The translations under genes were made by a program, and so were the position numbers. Source: Paraburkholderia terricola (GTDB lineage Bacteria; Pseudomonadota; Gammaproteobacteria; Burkholderiales; Burkholderiaceae). Taken from it: 64,000 nt of DNA. How positions within the stretch are numbered: position 1 is the stretch's first letter; every line of letters begins with the position of its first letter. The stretch spans positions 1 through 64,000 of the forward strand of contig NZ_FRAB01000003.1 of the NCBI RefSeq assembly GCF_900142195.1. The letters are read 5' to 3'. Of the stretch, positions 54,186-62,895 are shown piece by piece. The notes under the pieces were generated by a model that saw only the letters and a list, made by a program, of their open reading frames with translations, was not told the origin of the DNA and did no database searches.

Positions 54186-55649
54186 TCACGTCATGTCGAC
54201 GTCGCGACATCCCCACGCGTACGTAAACGCGAATCCGGCGAGGTAAGCGGAGAAAATGCCGACGAGGTAAATAGCCATGGCCGGCAGGGCTCCGTGATCG
54301 GATGTGATCAACGGCAGCGATACGAGGCCCGAGGGGCCGAATACCGTATTGAGGCCGATCGGGAAATGAAACCATGCAAACAACCCGATTACAAAGCCGC
54401 CAACCGCACCGCCAAAGCAGGCGGAAATAAAGGGCTTGACGCGAGGGAGCGTGACGCCGTAAATGAGCGGCTCGCCGACACCGAGTAATGCGGGCACGAT
54501 CGCTCCTTTGATTTGCTTGCGCAAAACCGATTCTCGCGGCGCTCTCACATAAAGCGCGATGGCGGCGCCCACCTGACCCGCGCCCGCCATCGCCAGAATC
54601 GGGAACAACGAATTGAAGCCGCGACTTTGCATCAAGGCAAAATACACCGGGATAAAACCTTGATGGACGCCGAACATCACCGCAATCAGGAACAGCCCCG
54701 ACAGTAACGCGGCACCAATCGGATTGTCGTTCAGATGCCCGAATAACCACGACATGCCGTCGAATAGCAGGACCCCGACAGGCATGATGACCACGTACGT
54801 CAACGCCCCGGCAATGAGCAATGTGAGCAGCGAGGTAAGGATCATGTCGAGGTTGGCGGGCATTCGCCGCCTTATCTGCTGCTCGATCCATGCACCCGCT
54901 ATGCCCGCGATCAGAATGCCGATGATGCTTCCGCGCGGATCGATCTGAAGACCGAAGAAGTCCTGGATTCCCGCATGAAAACTGCCGCTGCCGGTCGAAC
55001 CGTAATCGAGCAGAAACAGGGACGCGAGGATCGCGCCATTTACCCCTGAACCGCCAAAGGCCTGCTGGGTGTTATAGCCGACCAGAATTCCCAGAAAGCC
55101 GAACAGTCCCTTGCCGAACACGTTCATGTATGCGACCAGATGCACGATCGTGGGATTCCGATCGAGGACATTCGCCAGCATCGCCTGTTCGATGAGTGTC
55201 GCGCCCCCTAGCAACAGCCCCGCACCAAGAAAGCCGGGGATCAGCGGCGTAAAAATAGTCGCGAATTTGCTCAGGAACTGATGAATCCGCGTTCCGTGGC
55301 GCGCTTTCATGGCCTTCTTGTTATCGCGCGCGACCGCGGCCAATTGATCCGCGGCATTGTCGACAGGCGCTTCGGGGGCCGCCCTTGACTCGTGCTTCGC
55401 CAGCAGTTCCTTGACCAGGTCCGCGGCGCGCTGCACCTTGCCCGCCCCGATGACGACCTGCAATTGATCCGCGGCGGCAAGTACGCCCTGGACACAGGCG
55501 ATCCGTTTTAATGCTGCCGTGTCAACGCGGTCTTGCCCGCCCAAAACAAAGCGAAGGCGAGTCATGCAATTGCTGCAACGAACCACATTAGCCGGCCCAC
55601 CAATAGCATCTAATATTTCTTGTGCTGTTGTTTCGTTAATGCTTTGCAT
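54186..55649 (-). CDS. murP: N-acetylmuramic acid PTS permease EIIBC (MurP-like)
   Basis: 487-residue transporter that imports and phosphorylates MurNAc to MurNAc 6-phosphate. The EIIB domain (about 1-80) carries the phospho-Cys 28 in [15 protein letters not shown]. After a linker the EIIC domain (about 120-487) has multiple spans with [14 protein letters not shown], the glucose-superfamily substrate motif. No EIIA domain is fused and no crr-like gene is nearby, so the phosphate must come from an EIIA elsewhere. The start is 2 bases after murQ stops, implying translational coupling. Glucose-type PTS permeases are uncommon in Burkholderia. Specificity for MurNAc rests mainly on the murQ partner. 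Confidence 0.92.
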   Translation of the reverse strand: MQSINETTAQEILDAIGGPANVVRCSNCMTRLRFVLGGQDRVDTAALKRIACVQGVLAAADQLQVVIGAGKVQRAADLVKELLAKHESRAAPEAPVDNAADQLAAVARDNKKAMKARHGTRIHQFLSKFATIFTPLIPGFLGAGLLLGGATLIEQAMLANVLDRNPTIVHLVAYMNVFGKGLFGFLGILVGYNTQQAFGGSGVNGAILASLFLLDYGSTGSGSFHAGIQDFFGLQIDPRGSIIGILIAGIAGAWIEQQIRRRMPANLDMILTSLLTLLIAGALTYVVIMPVGVLLFDGMSWLFGHLNDNPIGAALLSGLFLIAVMFGVHQGFIPVYFALMQSRGFNSLFPILAMAGAGQVGAAIALYVRAPRESVLRKQIKGAIVPALLGVGEPLIYGVTLPRVKPFISACFGGAVGGFVIGLFAWFHFPIGLNTVFGPSGLVSLPLITSDHGALPAMAIYLVGIFSAYLAGFAFTYAWGCRDVDMT

Positions 55650-55651
55650 CG

Positions 55652-56611
55652 TCAGGTCTTCTCTCTGTGGATTGTGCTTTTGGAATGTGGTCGATTTGCA
55701 TCGAGGGCCAGCAGGGCGGCTCGAACGTGCCCCTTCGTCCGGGCCAGCGCCGCTTTCGCCGCATGGAGATCGACTCCGGCGCGAATCATCACGATGGCTG
55801 TCTTGCACTGTCTGCCGCTCTCATTGACGGCCTCGCGCGCACGCTCGCGGGAACAATCGCAGGCCGCGATGACGATCTGGATTTGTCGCTCGACCAACTT
55901 TGCATTGGTCGCTTCGACATCCACCATGAGGTTGCCGAACACCTTGCCTAATCGGATCATGGCGCCCGTCGACAGCATGTTCAAAACCAGCTTTTGAGCA
56001 GTTCCGGCCTTAAGGCGGGATGAGCCGGTGACCGCCTCGGGACCCACCACGGGGGTGATGGCGATATCCGCCAGCGCGACCATCGGGCCGGTCGGATTGC
56101 AAGTGACGGCGATCGTGCGGGCGCCCAGTGAGGCCGCCCACTTCATGGCGCCGATGACATACGGCGTGCGTCCGCTCGCAGCGATTCCGACAAGAATGTC
56201 TCGCTCAGAAAATCGGATCTGCTCGAGATCACGCCGGCCCGCTTCGGCATCGTCCTCGGCATTCTCGACGGCGCCCACCATGGCAGCCGTGCCGCCGGCT
56301 ATCAGTCCCTGAACGACCGACGGGGCGACACCGAAGGTAGGCGGACATTCGCTGGCATCCAGAATGCCCAGGCGTCCCGACGTGCCGGCGCCGACATAAA
56401 TCAGGCGGCCGCCGTGCGACAAGGCTTCGGTAATGACATCGACCGCCGCCGCGACCGCCGGTAGAACTGCCTCAACGGCGAGTGCGACCTTCTGGTCCTC
56501 ATGGTTGAGGATGCCCAGCATGGCCAGCGTATCCACGCGATCGATCTGCTCGCTGGCTGGATTGCGTTGTTCTGTGATCAAGTCATGTAGTTGAATCCGC
56601 GGCGTGTCCAT
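55652..56611 (-). CDS. murQ: N-acetylmuramic acid 6-phosphate etherase
   Basis: 319-residue SIS-domain enzyme that removes the lactyl ether from MurNAc 6-phosphate, giving GlcNAc 6-phosphate and D-lactate in cell-wall recycling. [20 protein letters not shown] (about 70-89) is the diagnostic sugar-phosphate site, with the acid/base Glu at about 88 and another at 116 (GAVENAEDD). The later [14 protein letters not shown] and [20 protein letters not shown] segments complete the fold. It is the first gene of the minus-strand unit murQ-murP-porin and lies just below a palindromic operator. The downstream nagA/nagB functions are not in this window. Confidence 0.96.
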   Translation of the reverse strand: MDTPRIQLHDLITEQRNPASEQIDRVDTLAMLGILNHEDQKVALAVEAVLPAVAAAVDVITEALSHGGRLIYVGAGTSGRLGILDASECPPTFGVAPSVVQGLIAGGTAAMVGAVENAEDDAEAGRRDLEQIRFSERDILVGIAASGRTPYVIGAMKWAASLGARTIAVTCNPTGPMVALADIAITPVVGPEAVTGSSRLKAGTAQKLVLNMLSTGAMIRLGKVFGNLMVDVEATNAKLVERQIQIVIAACDCSRERAREAVNESGRQCKTAIVMIRAGVDLHAAKAALARTKGHVRAALLALDANRPHSKSTIHREKT

Positions 56612-56619
56612 AGTCCTGT

Positions 56620-56655
56620 TATTCCATTATTCGTTCATATGGAATAGTTTATTCC
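56620..56655. promoter_or_regulatory. Nested GGAATA/TATTCC operator in front of murQ
   Basis: TATTCCA (56620-56626) and TGGAATA (56640-56646) form a perfect inverted repeat with a 13-bp spacer. GGAATA-GTT-TATTCC (56641-56655) forms a second, tighter palindrome sharing the middle arm. The set begins 9 bases upstream of the murQ start, where a repressor would block transcription. MurR (RpiR family) is the obvious candidate. Confidence 0.72.
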
Positions 56656-57188
56656 TTGAGCCGGGCAAGGTAAACATTAAAAGTGTGGATCGAGTGTCAG
56701 GGATGCCAGGAGCGCCGAGGCGCGAGCATGGAAATCGCCCGGCAGCAGACGCGGCATTCCCGCGCAAGGCATGCGGGGCACCCGTTCAAGGTCGTGGGGA
56801 GCGGGGAGGTTTAAACGCGTTGAAGTTAGCTGCGTCTTTCAGATCGTTGCCGAGGCGGATCGGTGTCGCCAGTGAGGAAGCGCAATCACAGTGCTTGCCA
56901 CGATCTCGTTTCGGCGCTGGCGCATCGCTTCGCAATCAGCGCGTCACGGCATCACCGCATCACCGCGAACATGGCTTCATGGCGCAAGGAAAAGAGCCGC
57001 GTCGTGCGCCGGCAATTGTCTGTTTTTCGTGCCGCTACCAGCTATGCACAGGGACCGGCGCCCCTCGGTTGCCGTGTTAACATCGCCCTACCGCTGAAGG
57101 CACCAGCAGCAGAGCACGCGAATCGAACGTCGCTTAGGGCAAGCACAAATACGACACGCGGCATCCCGCGCAACCAGCACCTGATCCG
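56656..57188. other. 533-bp spacer between murQ operator and murR
   Basis: No gene is supported. Open frames here lack ribosome sites and have poor composition. It must contain the murR promoter, but I could not pick one out with confidence. It is long for a divergent regulator-operon spacer, so a decayed gene is possible. Confidence 0.5.
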
Positions 57189-58049
57189 ATGAAGATAATC
57201 AACCAGATCGCCCAGTCTCGCAGTCAATTTTCACCCAGCGAACTGAAGATCGCCGAGACCATCCTCGCTCACCAGGAACGCATTTCCAAAATTTCGTCCA
57301 GTGAGCTTGCTCAGTTAGCAGCGGTCAGCCAGTCCAGCATCGTGAAGTTCGTCCAGAAGATCGGGTTCAAGGGCATGACGGCTTTTCGCCTCGCGCTGAG
57401 CGAGGAGTCGGGTCGCCAGCAAGCCATCCGGCTTCCGTTGGCAACGAACTTCCCGCTGCACAACGCGATCAACAGCGACGACGACGCGCCCACGATCGCG
57501 CGAAAATTGATGCAGGAGAAGATTCGCGCACTGGTCGAGACCACCGGTAGTGTCGATTACGAGATCCTGGGAAAGATCGTGACGGCGCTGAGTGAAGCGC
57601 GGTTCGTGCACATTACCGGGCTCGGTGGCTCCATGACAGTGGGGAGCGACTTTGCGCACAAGCTCCTTAAAATCGGAGTGATCGCCCTGATCGACCCGGA
57701 TAGCCATGCCCAGCTCAGCATCGCCAATACGCTGGGTCCGCAGGACATTCAGGTGGCGATTTCTTATTCGGGGCGCAGGAAAGAGATTCTCGACGCCGCA
57801 CGCGTCGCTCAGCAGCGCAAAGCCCGCGTCATCGCCTTGACCAATCCGGTGGAGAATCCTCTTCGTGCGCTGGCCGACTTGTCTCTCGTCACGTTGGCGG
57901 AAGAGGATCAGTGGCGCAGTTCCGCCATTTCCTCACGCACGGCGCAAAACGCGCTGACTGATTTGATCTTCATGGTGCTGATACAAACTCAGTCATGGCG
58001 AAACGATCTGATCCGAGACACGCAGTCGCTCATCGACGAGCTCATGTAA
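57189..58049 (+). CDS. murR: MurR-like RpiR-family regulator
   Basis: 286 residues with an N-terminal HTH_6 domain (about 1-77; LAQLAAVSQSSIVKFVQKIG is the helix-turn-helix) and a C-terminal SIS domain (about 125-265; FVHITGLGGSMTVGSDFAHK and VAISYSGRRKEILDAARVA). In E. coli MurR represses murQP and is relieved by MurNAc 6-phosphate. The divergent arrangement and the palindromes next to murQ agree. No strong ribosome site is seen before the ATG. Confidence 0.9.
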   Translation: MKIINQIAQSRSQFSPSELKIAETILAHQERISKISSSELAQLAAVSQSSIVKFVQKIGFKGMTAFRLALSEESGRQQAIRLPLATNFPLHNAINSDDDAPTIARKLMQEKIRALVETTGSVDYEILGKIVTALSEARFVHITGLGGSMTVGSDFAHKLLKIGVIALIDPDSHAQLSIANTLGPQDIQVAISYSGRRKEILDAARVAQQRKARVIALTNPVENPLRALADLSLVTLAEEDQWRSSAISSRTAQNALTDLIFMVLIQTQSWRNDLIRDTQSLIDELM

Positions 58050-58112
58050 TCGTTCAGTACGCGATTTATCGTTGGGTGCTCAGGCCGCCGTTGCGCGCTC
58101 GCGCAAATAACG

Positions 58113-58136
58113 AAAACGCCCCGCAGGGGCGTTTTT
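58113..58136. terminator. Bidirectional terminator between murR and porin gene
   Basis: A perfect 10-bp stem AAAACGCCCC-GCA-GGGGCGTTTT with five T residues on the plus strand, between converging genes. Confidence 0.88.
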
Positions 58137-58186
58137 CACAACCTCGCGACGGCGAGGAACCTGCGTTCCTCGCCTGCAAGACCCGC

Positions 58187-59350
58187 TTAGAACTTGTGAC
58201 GCAGACCGACGCGGAACGCCAGTTGATTGTCCGCACCCGTGCCCGACGTGTTGAAGTAGCTCGTGCTCGAACCGATCTGCGCTTGCAGATCCTGGGTGCC
58301 GTTGCGGCCGGCGGCGATCTGGTAGATGCCCAGTGCGTACACGTCCGTGCGCTTGCTCAGCGCGTAGTCGATGCTCAGGTCAGCCTGATTCCAGTGGCCG
58401 CGGTTCGCATTGCTCAGGTGCATGTACGTGTAGCCCGCACCTGCCGTCAAGGCCGGCGTGAACGCGTATTTCGCGCCCGCTTCATAGGCGGCGAACGTCG
58501 TCGCGCCGCCGCTGATCGTCTCGAAGCGCGTGTTCGTGTACAACGCCCACAGCGTCGCCGCGCCGATCGAATAGCGGCCGCCCACACCGAACGTGCGCAG
58601 ATCGCGGACGTTGCCGGTCGCGACGTTGGCGATGGTCGTCGAGAATGACGGGGTCGACTGGCTCGGGTAACGGATGTCCGTGTACGCCGCGCCGATGCCG
58701 AACGGGCCGTTCGCGTAGTTCAGGCCGAAGCTGTACGCACGCGACGAACCTGCAACCGGTGCAGCCGTCGTGCCGCTTGCCGGCGCGCCCGCGAATGCGC
58801 CGGCCTGGTTCGAGAAGCCGTACATCGCGCCGAACGTCAAGCCGTGGAAGTTGGCGCTGCTGAACTTGACCGCGTTGTTGATGCGGCTCGACGTGAGTTG
58901 ATCCACGTCGTTGATGTGATAAGCGTAGTTACCCGCGACGGTCTGGCCGCCGGTCGAGTAGTTGCCGCCGAGATAGTCCGTCGAAAACGAGTACTGGCGG
59001 CCGAACGTCAGCGAGCCGATGTCGTTCTTCGACAGACCGACATACGCCTGACGGCCGAACATCGCACCGCCCTGGCCGAGCGTGCCGTTGCCGCTGTTGA
59101 AACCGTTCTCCAACACGAACAGCGCCTTCAGGCCGCCACCGAGGTCTTCGGTGCCGCGCAGGCCCCAACGGCTGCCTTGGGCCACGCCGTCGTCGTACTT
59201 GAAGAGGTTGTCGTGACCGGTAGCGGTCTTCGAGTTGTTCACGTAGCTGATACCGGCATCGATCACGCCATACAGCGTGACGCTGCTTTGCGCGTGGGCG
59301 GCGCTTGCGAAAACGGCGAGGGTAGCGGCGGTCAATAGTTTCTTGTTCAA
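58187..59350 (-). CDS. Burkholderia-type trimeric porin
   Basis: About 387 residues. The signal peptide (KKLLTAATLAVFASAAHAQ) precedes SSVTLYGVIDAGISYVNN, the usual N-terminal strand. Strand and loop segments such as SRWGLRGTEDLGGGLKALF, FGRQAYVGLS and the terminal FRVGLRHKF with C-terminal Phe mark an outer-membrane general porin. The start is judged to be a TTG at 59350 (reading L/MNKKLLT) because TTGGAGAAAG immediately upstream is the ribosome site; the frame also opens at a TTG inside that site, which is less likely. It is monocistronic. The upstream 300 bp separate it from the aspartoacylase-family gene. Confidence 0.93.
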   Translation of the reverse strand: MNKKLLTAATLAVFASAAHAQSSVTLYGVIDAGISYVNNSKTATGHDNLFKYDDGVAQGSRWGLRGTEDLGGGLKALFVLENGFNSGNGTLGQGGAMFGRQAYVGLSKNDIGSLTFGRQYSFSTDYLGGNYSTGGQTVAGNYAYHINDVDQLTSSRINNAVKFSSANFHGLTFGAMYGFSNQAGAFAGAPASGTTAAPVAGSSRAYSFGLNYANGPFGIGAAYTDIRYPSQSTPSFSTTIANVATGNVRDLRTFGVGGRYSIGAATLWALYTNTRFETISGGATTFAAYEAGAKYAFTPALTAGAGYTYMHLSNANRGHWNQADLSIDYALSKRTDVYALGIYQIAAGRNGTQDLQAQIGSSTSYFNTSGTGADNQLAFRVGLRHKF

Positions 59351-59656
59351 GACTTTCTCCAATAAAGATTAGGCAATCGCAGCGCCGTGCTCTTTGGTCA
59401 GGTCGCGCGATGGCCCGAAATTTAAGGGACCGCAGAGTAAGGTATGTGACAGGCCGAAATTTTTTGGAATCTGTCGCGCCGGCGCGACATGCGCGTGGCT
59501 TTACGTGGCTTTTGCAAGCGGACATCACGCAAGGCGTCGTGCGGGCGGGATCGGCAATCGGCGTGTCAAAGCAGATCGCCCGCTGAAAAGCGGGCGATGT
59601 TGGGAGGTGAAGCTACGGCCTTGCGAAGCCGTTGCCAGCGTTAAGTTGTTGTCCGT

Positions 59657-60772
59657 TCAATTGCTCAGCAGCGAGCCGCTTCTGAACGCCTTCGCGCCGG
59701 CAATGCGCGCGAATTCGAGCCCCGCCGTCGCGAAACGCGTCAGATGCCGCGCGTACAGCACGCCGGCCACGCTGCTCTTGACCGTGACCGCGCGATCGGT
59801 CAACGGGTCGACGATATCGGCGATCTCGTGGCCGGCGTCCACCCACGTGCCGACTTCGCAGCGGTACACCAGCACGCCGCTGATCGGCGCGACGAGCGGT
59901 TCGGCGCCGGCAAGGGGGGTCGCGGCGAATTCGAGCGGCGGCAACGGCGCCGGTGTGCCGTCGACCACGCCACGCACGGTCAGATATTCGATGATGGCTT
60001 GCGCGTCGTGCTCGGCGTACTCGTAGGACACCTCGCGCTGGCCGCGCAACTCGATCGTGACCGAGATCGAGCCGTTCGGAATCGGGAAGCGCTCGCCGTA
60101 GCGGCCGCGCAGATCGGACCAGCAGAAGCTGTGGATCTCGTCGAACGGATTGCCCACCGAATTGAGCGCGAGCAGCGACGCCCTGGCTCGCAGATAGCAG
60201 GCCAGCGGCTCGACTTCGGGCCACAGGTCGGGGTTCGTATAGAGGTGCATCGCGGCTTCCCAGTCGCAATGCAGATCGAGCACGACGTCGGCGTCGTAGG
60301 AAAGTTTTTGCAGCGCGAGACGTTGCGATTCCAGTTCGGTTTGCGGCTTCTCCGCGTCGAGCGCCTCGCGCATCGCCGTGCGGATCGCGTTGCGATTGGC
60401 GTCGATGTCGTCGCTCAGGCGCGCCTCGATAACCGGCTGCACCAGCGCCCCCAGGTCGTGGAAATTGCGGTTGAAATTCTGCGCGGTGTTGGTTTCGAAA
60501 CGGCCCGTCAGGTGGCCGAGAAAGTGCTGATTCAGGCCGATCGGATTGGCCACCGGCACGATCACGACTTCGCCGCGCAGCTTGCCGGCGGCCTCCAGCG
60601 CGGCCAGCTTGCGGCGCAGCGCCCATGACACCAGCATGCCGGGCAACTCGTCGGCATGCAGCGACGACTGAATGTAAATCTTCTGCCCGCCGCCGGGACC
60701 GTAGTGAAAACTCGTCAGGTTGCGGGCGGTGCCGAGCGTCGGGGCAATCAGCGGATGGGTTTGGGTTTGCAT
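59657..60772 (-). CDS. Succinylglutamate desuccinylase/aspartoacylase-family zinc hydrolase
   Basis: 371-residue M14-like metal-dependent deacylase. The zinc site is SSLHADELPGM (His and Glu) with the third ligand in VVLDLHCDWEAAMHLY, and RNFHDLG and PVANPIGLNQ are conserved neighbours. From about residue 285 a barrel-sandwich domain follows (PISGVLVYRCEVGTWVDAGH), common in this subgroup of unknown substrate. It is longer than AstE and lacks ast neighbours, so arginine-succinyltransferase work is not assumed. The start at 60772 (MQTQTHPLIAP) is preferred over one 10 codons upstream; neither has a good ribosome site. Confidence 0.85.
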   Translation of the reverse strand: MQTQTHPLIAPTLGTARNLTSFHYGPGGGQKIYIQSSLHADELPGMLVSWALRRKLAALEAAGKLRGEVVIVPVANPIGLNQHFLGHLTGRFETNTAQNFNRNFHDLGALVQPVIEARLSDDIDANRNAIRTAMREALDAEKPQTELESQRLALQKLSYDADVVLDLHCDWEAAMHLYTNPDLWPEVEPLACYLRARASLLALNSVGNPFDEIHSFCWSDLRGRYGERFPIPNGSISVTIELRGQREVSYEYAEHDAQAIIEYLTVRGVVDGTPAPLPPLEFAATPLAGAEPLVAPISGVLVYRCEVGTWVDAGHEIADIVDPLTDRAVTVKSSVAGVLYARHLTRFATAGLEFARIAGAKAFRSGSLLSN

Positions 60773-60913
60773 GGTTTTCAAATCCGCGGGCAAGTTGGGC
60801 ATGCCGCGCTATGTCGTTGATTACAGGAGGAAAGCGTGCCGTTGGTCCGGTTGATGGCAGGCCGGCCGGGGCGTATTTCGCGGCGTCTCGATCGCACGAT
60901 CTTAGCCGATATG

Positions 60914-60976
60914 GCGGGCCGCGTGGTCTTACGCGGCCCGCAAACAAAACGGGCTCCGCGTGTGGCGGAGCCCGTT
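60914..60976 (-). terminator. Tandem hairpins ending the ArgT-like gene
   Basis: Two perfect GC hairpins lie side by side: AACGGGCTCCGC-GTGTG-GCGGAGCCCGTT (60948-60976) followed on the minus strand by TTTTGTTTG, then GCGGGCCGCGT-6-ACGCGGCCCGC (60914-60941). The first is a standard terminator. They separate the binding-protein gene from the hydrolase gene. Confidence 0.82.
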
Positions 60977-61031
60977 GCCTGCGAGCCCGCCGGCGCGCCT
61001 TCAGATGCGCGCGGCGGGCATGGCTGCCTGT

Positions 61032-61814
61032 TTAGCTGCCGTACACGTCGAAGTCGAAGTACTTCTTCTCCAGCTTCTTGTACGTGCCGTCCTTGATGAT
61101 CTCGGCGATCGCCTTGTCGACCTTCGCCTTCAGATCGGTGTCTTCCTTGCGCATGCCGATGCCGGCGCCGTTGCCGAGGATCTTCGGATCGTCGAGGTTC
61201 TTGCCGACGAAGTCGTAGCCCGCGCCGCGCGGCGTCTTCAGGAAGCCGATTTCAGCCTGCACCGCGTCTTGCAACGCCGCGTCCAGACGGCCCGACAGCA
61301 AGTCGGCGTAGACCTGGTCCTGGTTCTGGTACGGCACGACCTTCGTGCCCTTCGCTTCCCAGTAGGTCTTCGCGTAGGTTTCCTGGATCGTGCCTTGCTC
61401 GACGCCAACCGTCTTGCCCTTCAGCGATTCGGCCGTCGGCAGGATGCCCGAGCCCTTCTTCGCGACGAGGCGCGTCGGCGTGTTGAACAGCTTCGACGAG
61501 AAAGCGATCTGCTCGGCGCGTTGCGGCGTCATGGACATCGACGACAGCACGCCGTCGAACTTCTTCGCCTTCAGGGCGGGGATCATGCCGTCGAAGTCGT
61601 TTTCGACCCACACGCATTTGGCCTTCAGGCGCGCGCAGATTTCATTGCCGAGGTCGATGTCGAAGCCAACGAGCTTGCCATCCGGGCCCTTGGACTCGAA
61701 CGGGGGATAGCTGGCGTCGACGCCGAAACGGATGGTCGTCCAATCTTTAGCGTGTGCGCCGATCGAGACGGTGGCCAGCAGAGCAACCGTCAAAGCCGCT
61801 AGCAGTTTTTTCAC
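61032..61814 (-). CDS. Lysine/arginine/ornithine/histidine-type binding protein
   Basis: 260-residue periplasmic amino-acid-binding protein of the ArgT/HisJ family. Signal peptide to about 22 (SIGAHAKDW). RFGVDASYPPFESKGPDGKL, VGFDIDLGNEICARL, the LSSMSMTPQRAEQIAFS segment and GVEQGTIQETYAKTYW are family hallmarks, with SMSMTPQR binding the ligand carboxylate. The start is a GTG at 61814 with GAGGAG 8 bases before. No permease or ATPase gene is adjacent on either side, so it relies on a transporter elsewhere or an unseen partner. Confidence 0.92.
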   Translation of the reverse strand: MKKLLAALTVALLATVSIGAHAKDWTTIRFGVDASYPPFESKGPDGKLVGFDIDLGNEICARLKAKCVWVENDFDGMIPALKAKKFDGVLSSMSMTPQRAEQIAFSSKLFNTPTRLVAKKGSGILPTAESLKGKTVGVEQGTIQETYAKTYWEAKGTKVVPYQNQDQVYADLLSGRLDAALQDAVQAEIGFLKTPRGAGYDFVGKNLDDPKILGNGAGIGMRKEDTDLKAKVDKAIAEIIKDGTYKKLEKKYFDFDVYGS

Positions 61815-62172
61815 TGTTTAACTCCTCGTGTGGTTCAAATACGCCCGCCTGCGGTTGTGCCGCCGCGGGACGCCCGGCGCGACTTACGACCGGGCTTGGG
61901 TTGAGTCTGCCGGCCGGGGCGGCCAGCAGCGCGCGCCAAGCTTATCAGTTCAAAAAAATTGGGTAGCTAGTGAAACACCGGATGGCGCACGAGGATAGCT
62001 TCTAAAGCCGGGTTGTGCAGGGGTGGGCGGAGGGCGCCGCCGCAGTGCGTGGTTTAAGCGAATTGGATCGCGGCTCCGGCCGCGTGCCGCGCTGTGCGTT
62101 GCGTTGTAATGCGTTAGTAATGCAATTGGCTCGCCGGCCGTGGCCCGGCTACGAGTCGATCAACCAGCGCGG
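61815..62172. other. 358-bp region without a gene
   Basis: Leader of the ArgT-like gene plus spacer. Nothing coding is supported. No strong hairpin or repeat was seen apart from short TAATGC direct repeats around 62106-62120. Confidence 0.5.
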
Positions 62173-62418
62173 CTACTCCTTACTGAAGGAATCCGCGCGT
62201 GCGGGGTCGATGCTGCCGCACCAGAGTTCGCCCTTGTCCATCATCTCCGCGTCTCGTGTGCTCATCCCCGCGCAGACGCCGCGCGAGTCTTCTGCCTGAC
62301 GCTGAACGCGCGCGAGTGATGCGCGGTTCATTTCGCCCTGGAGCCAGTTGCCGAAGCCCGCAATCGATCCGGCCACGACGAGCACCAGCATCCAGTCTGT
62401 TTTCCTCAAGCGCATCAT
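62173..62418 (-). CDS. Small single-span membrane protein (81 aa)
   Basis: 81 residues with one N-terminal membrane span (about 10-25, MLVLVVAGSIAGFGNWL) followed by a charged periplasmic or cytoplasmic tail holding two Cys (RGVCAGM and ELWCGS). AAGGTG lies 6 bases upstream of the ATG at 62418 and decides the start; a GTG 9 bases earlier is the alternative. It is a lone gene diverging from the PotD-like gene. I do not recognise the family. Confidence 0.65.
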   Translation of the reverse strand: MMRLRKTDWMLVLVVAGSIAGFGNWLQGEMNRASLARVQRQAEDSRGVCAGMSTRDAEMMDKGELWCGSIDPARADSFSKE

Positions 62419-62895
62419 CGGTTTCACCTTCAATTGCCCGCCGGGCAGGCCGTGCTTCGCGGTCCGCCGACAGCCGCCGGCGGCGGGTCGGGGCAAGTCA
62501 TCGTTATCGGCAGCGGCGCGCGGGTTCTTGAGTTGCAGCGCCGCACGCGTTTTAATCGGCCACCGGCCATTAAAGATTTCACACCGATTGCCGTTAAATA
62601 GAGATGAGCGCGTTTGTTAAATCACGCCGGAACGTGTTTTTCGGACTCCGGCGACGCCAAAAACCAAAAAACGCATTGCTTGGCGCTATCATCGATGCTC
62701 CCCGCGCTCACAACGCAGCATAACGAGTGCATCTGTCTGAAGAAAGTCATCGAGCAACGCGCCCCGCAGCCAAGCGCCGCGGGTTCTGCCGCGCTCGTCC
62801 AAACGGCCTTCTGCTAAACGGTGTTGCATATGCACATGATTTCGATGGCAGATGAGATGCGCTGCGGCATACGGTCCGTTCGTGGGCGACTCCTC
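62419..62895. other. 477-bp region upstream of the PotD-like gene
   Basis: No supported gene. It includes the divergent promoters of the small membrane protein and the binding protein, and an in-frame extension of the latter back to 62821 that could be coding if a different start is used. Confidence 0.45.

Noticed and set aside
56604..57080. 158-codon plus-strand frame between murQ and murR
   Set aside because: It begins in the operator, has no ribosome site and ends before murR; no recognisable protein features.
59657..60772. astE of the arginine succinyltransferase pathway
   Set aside because: No ast neighbours, longer than AstE and with an added C-terminal barrel-sandwich domain; kept as family-level call although an ArgT-like gene is nearby.
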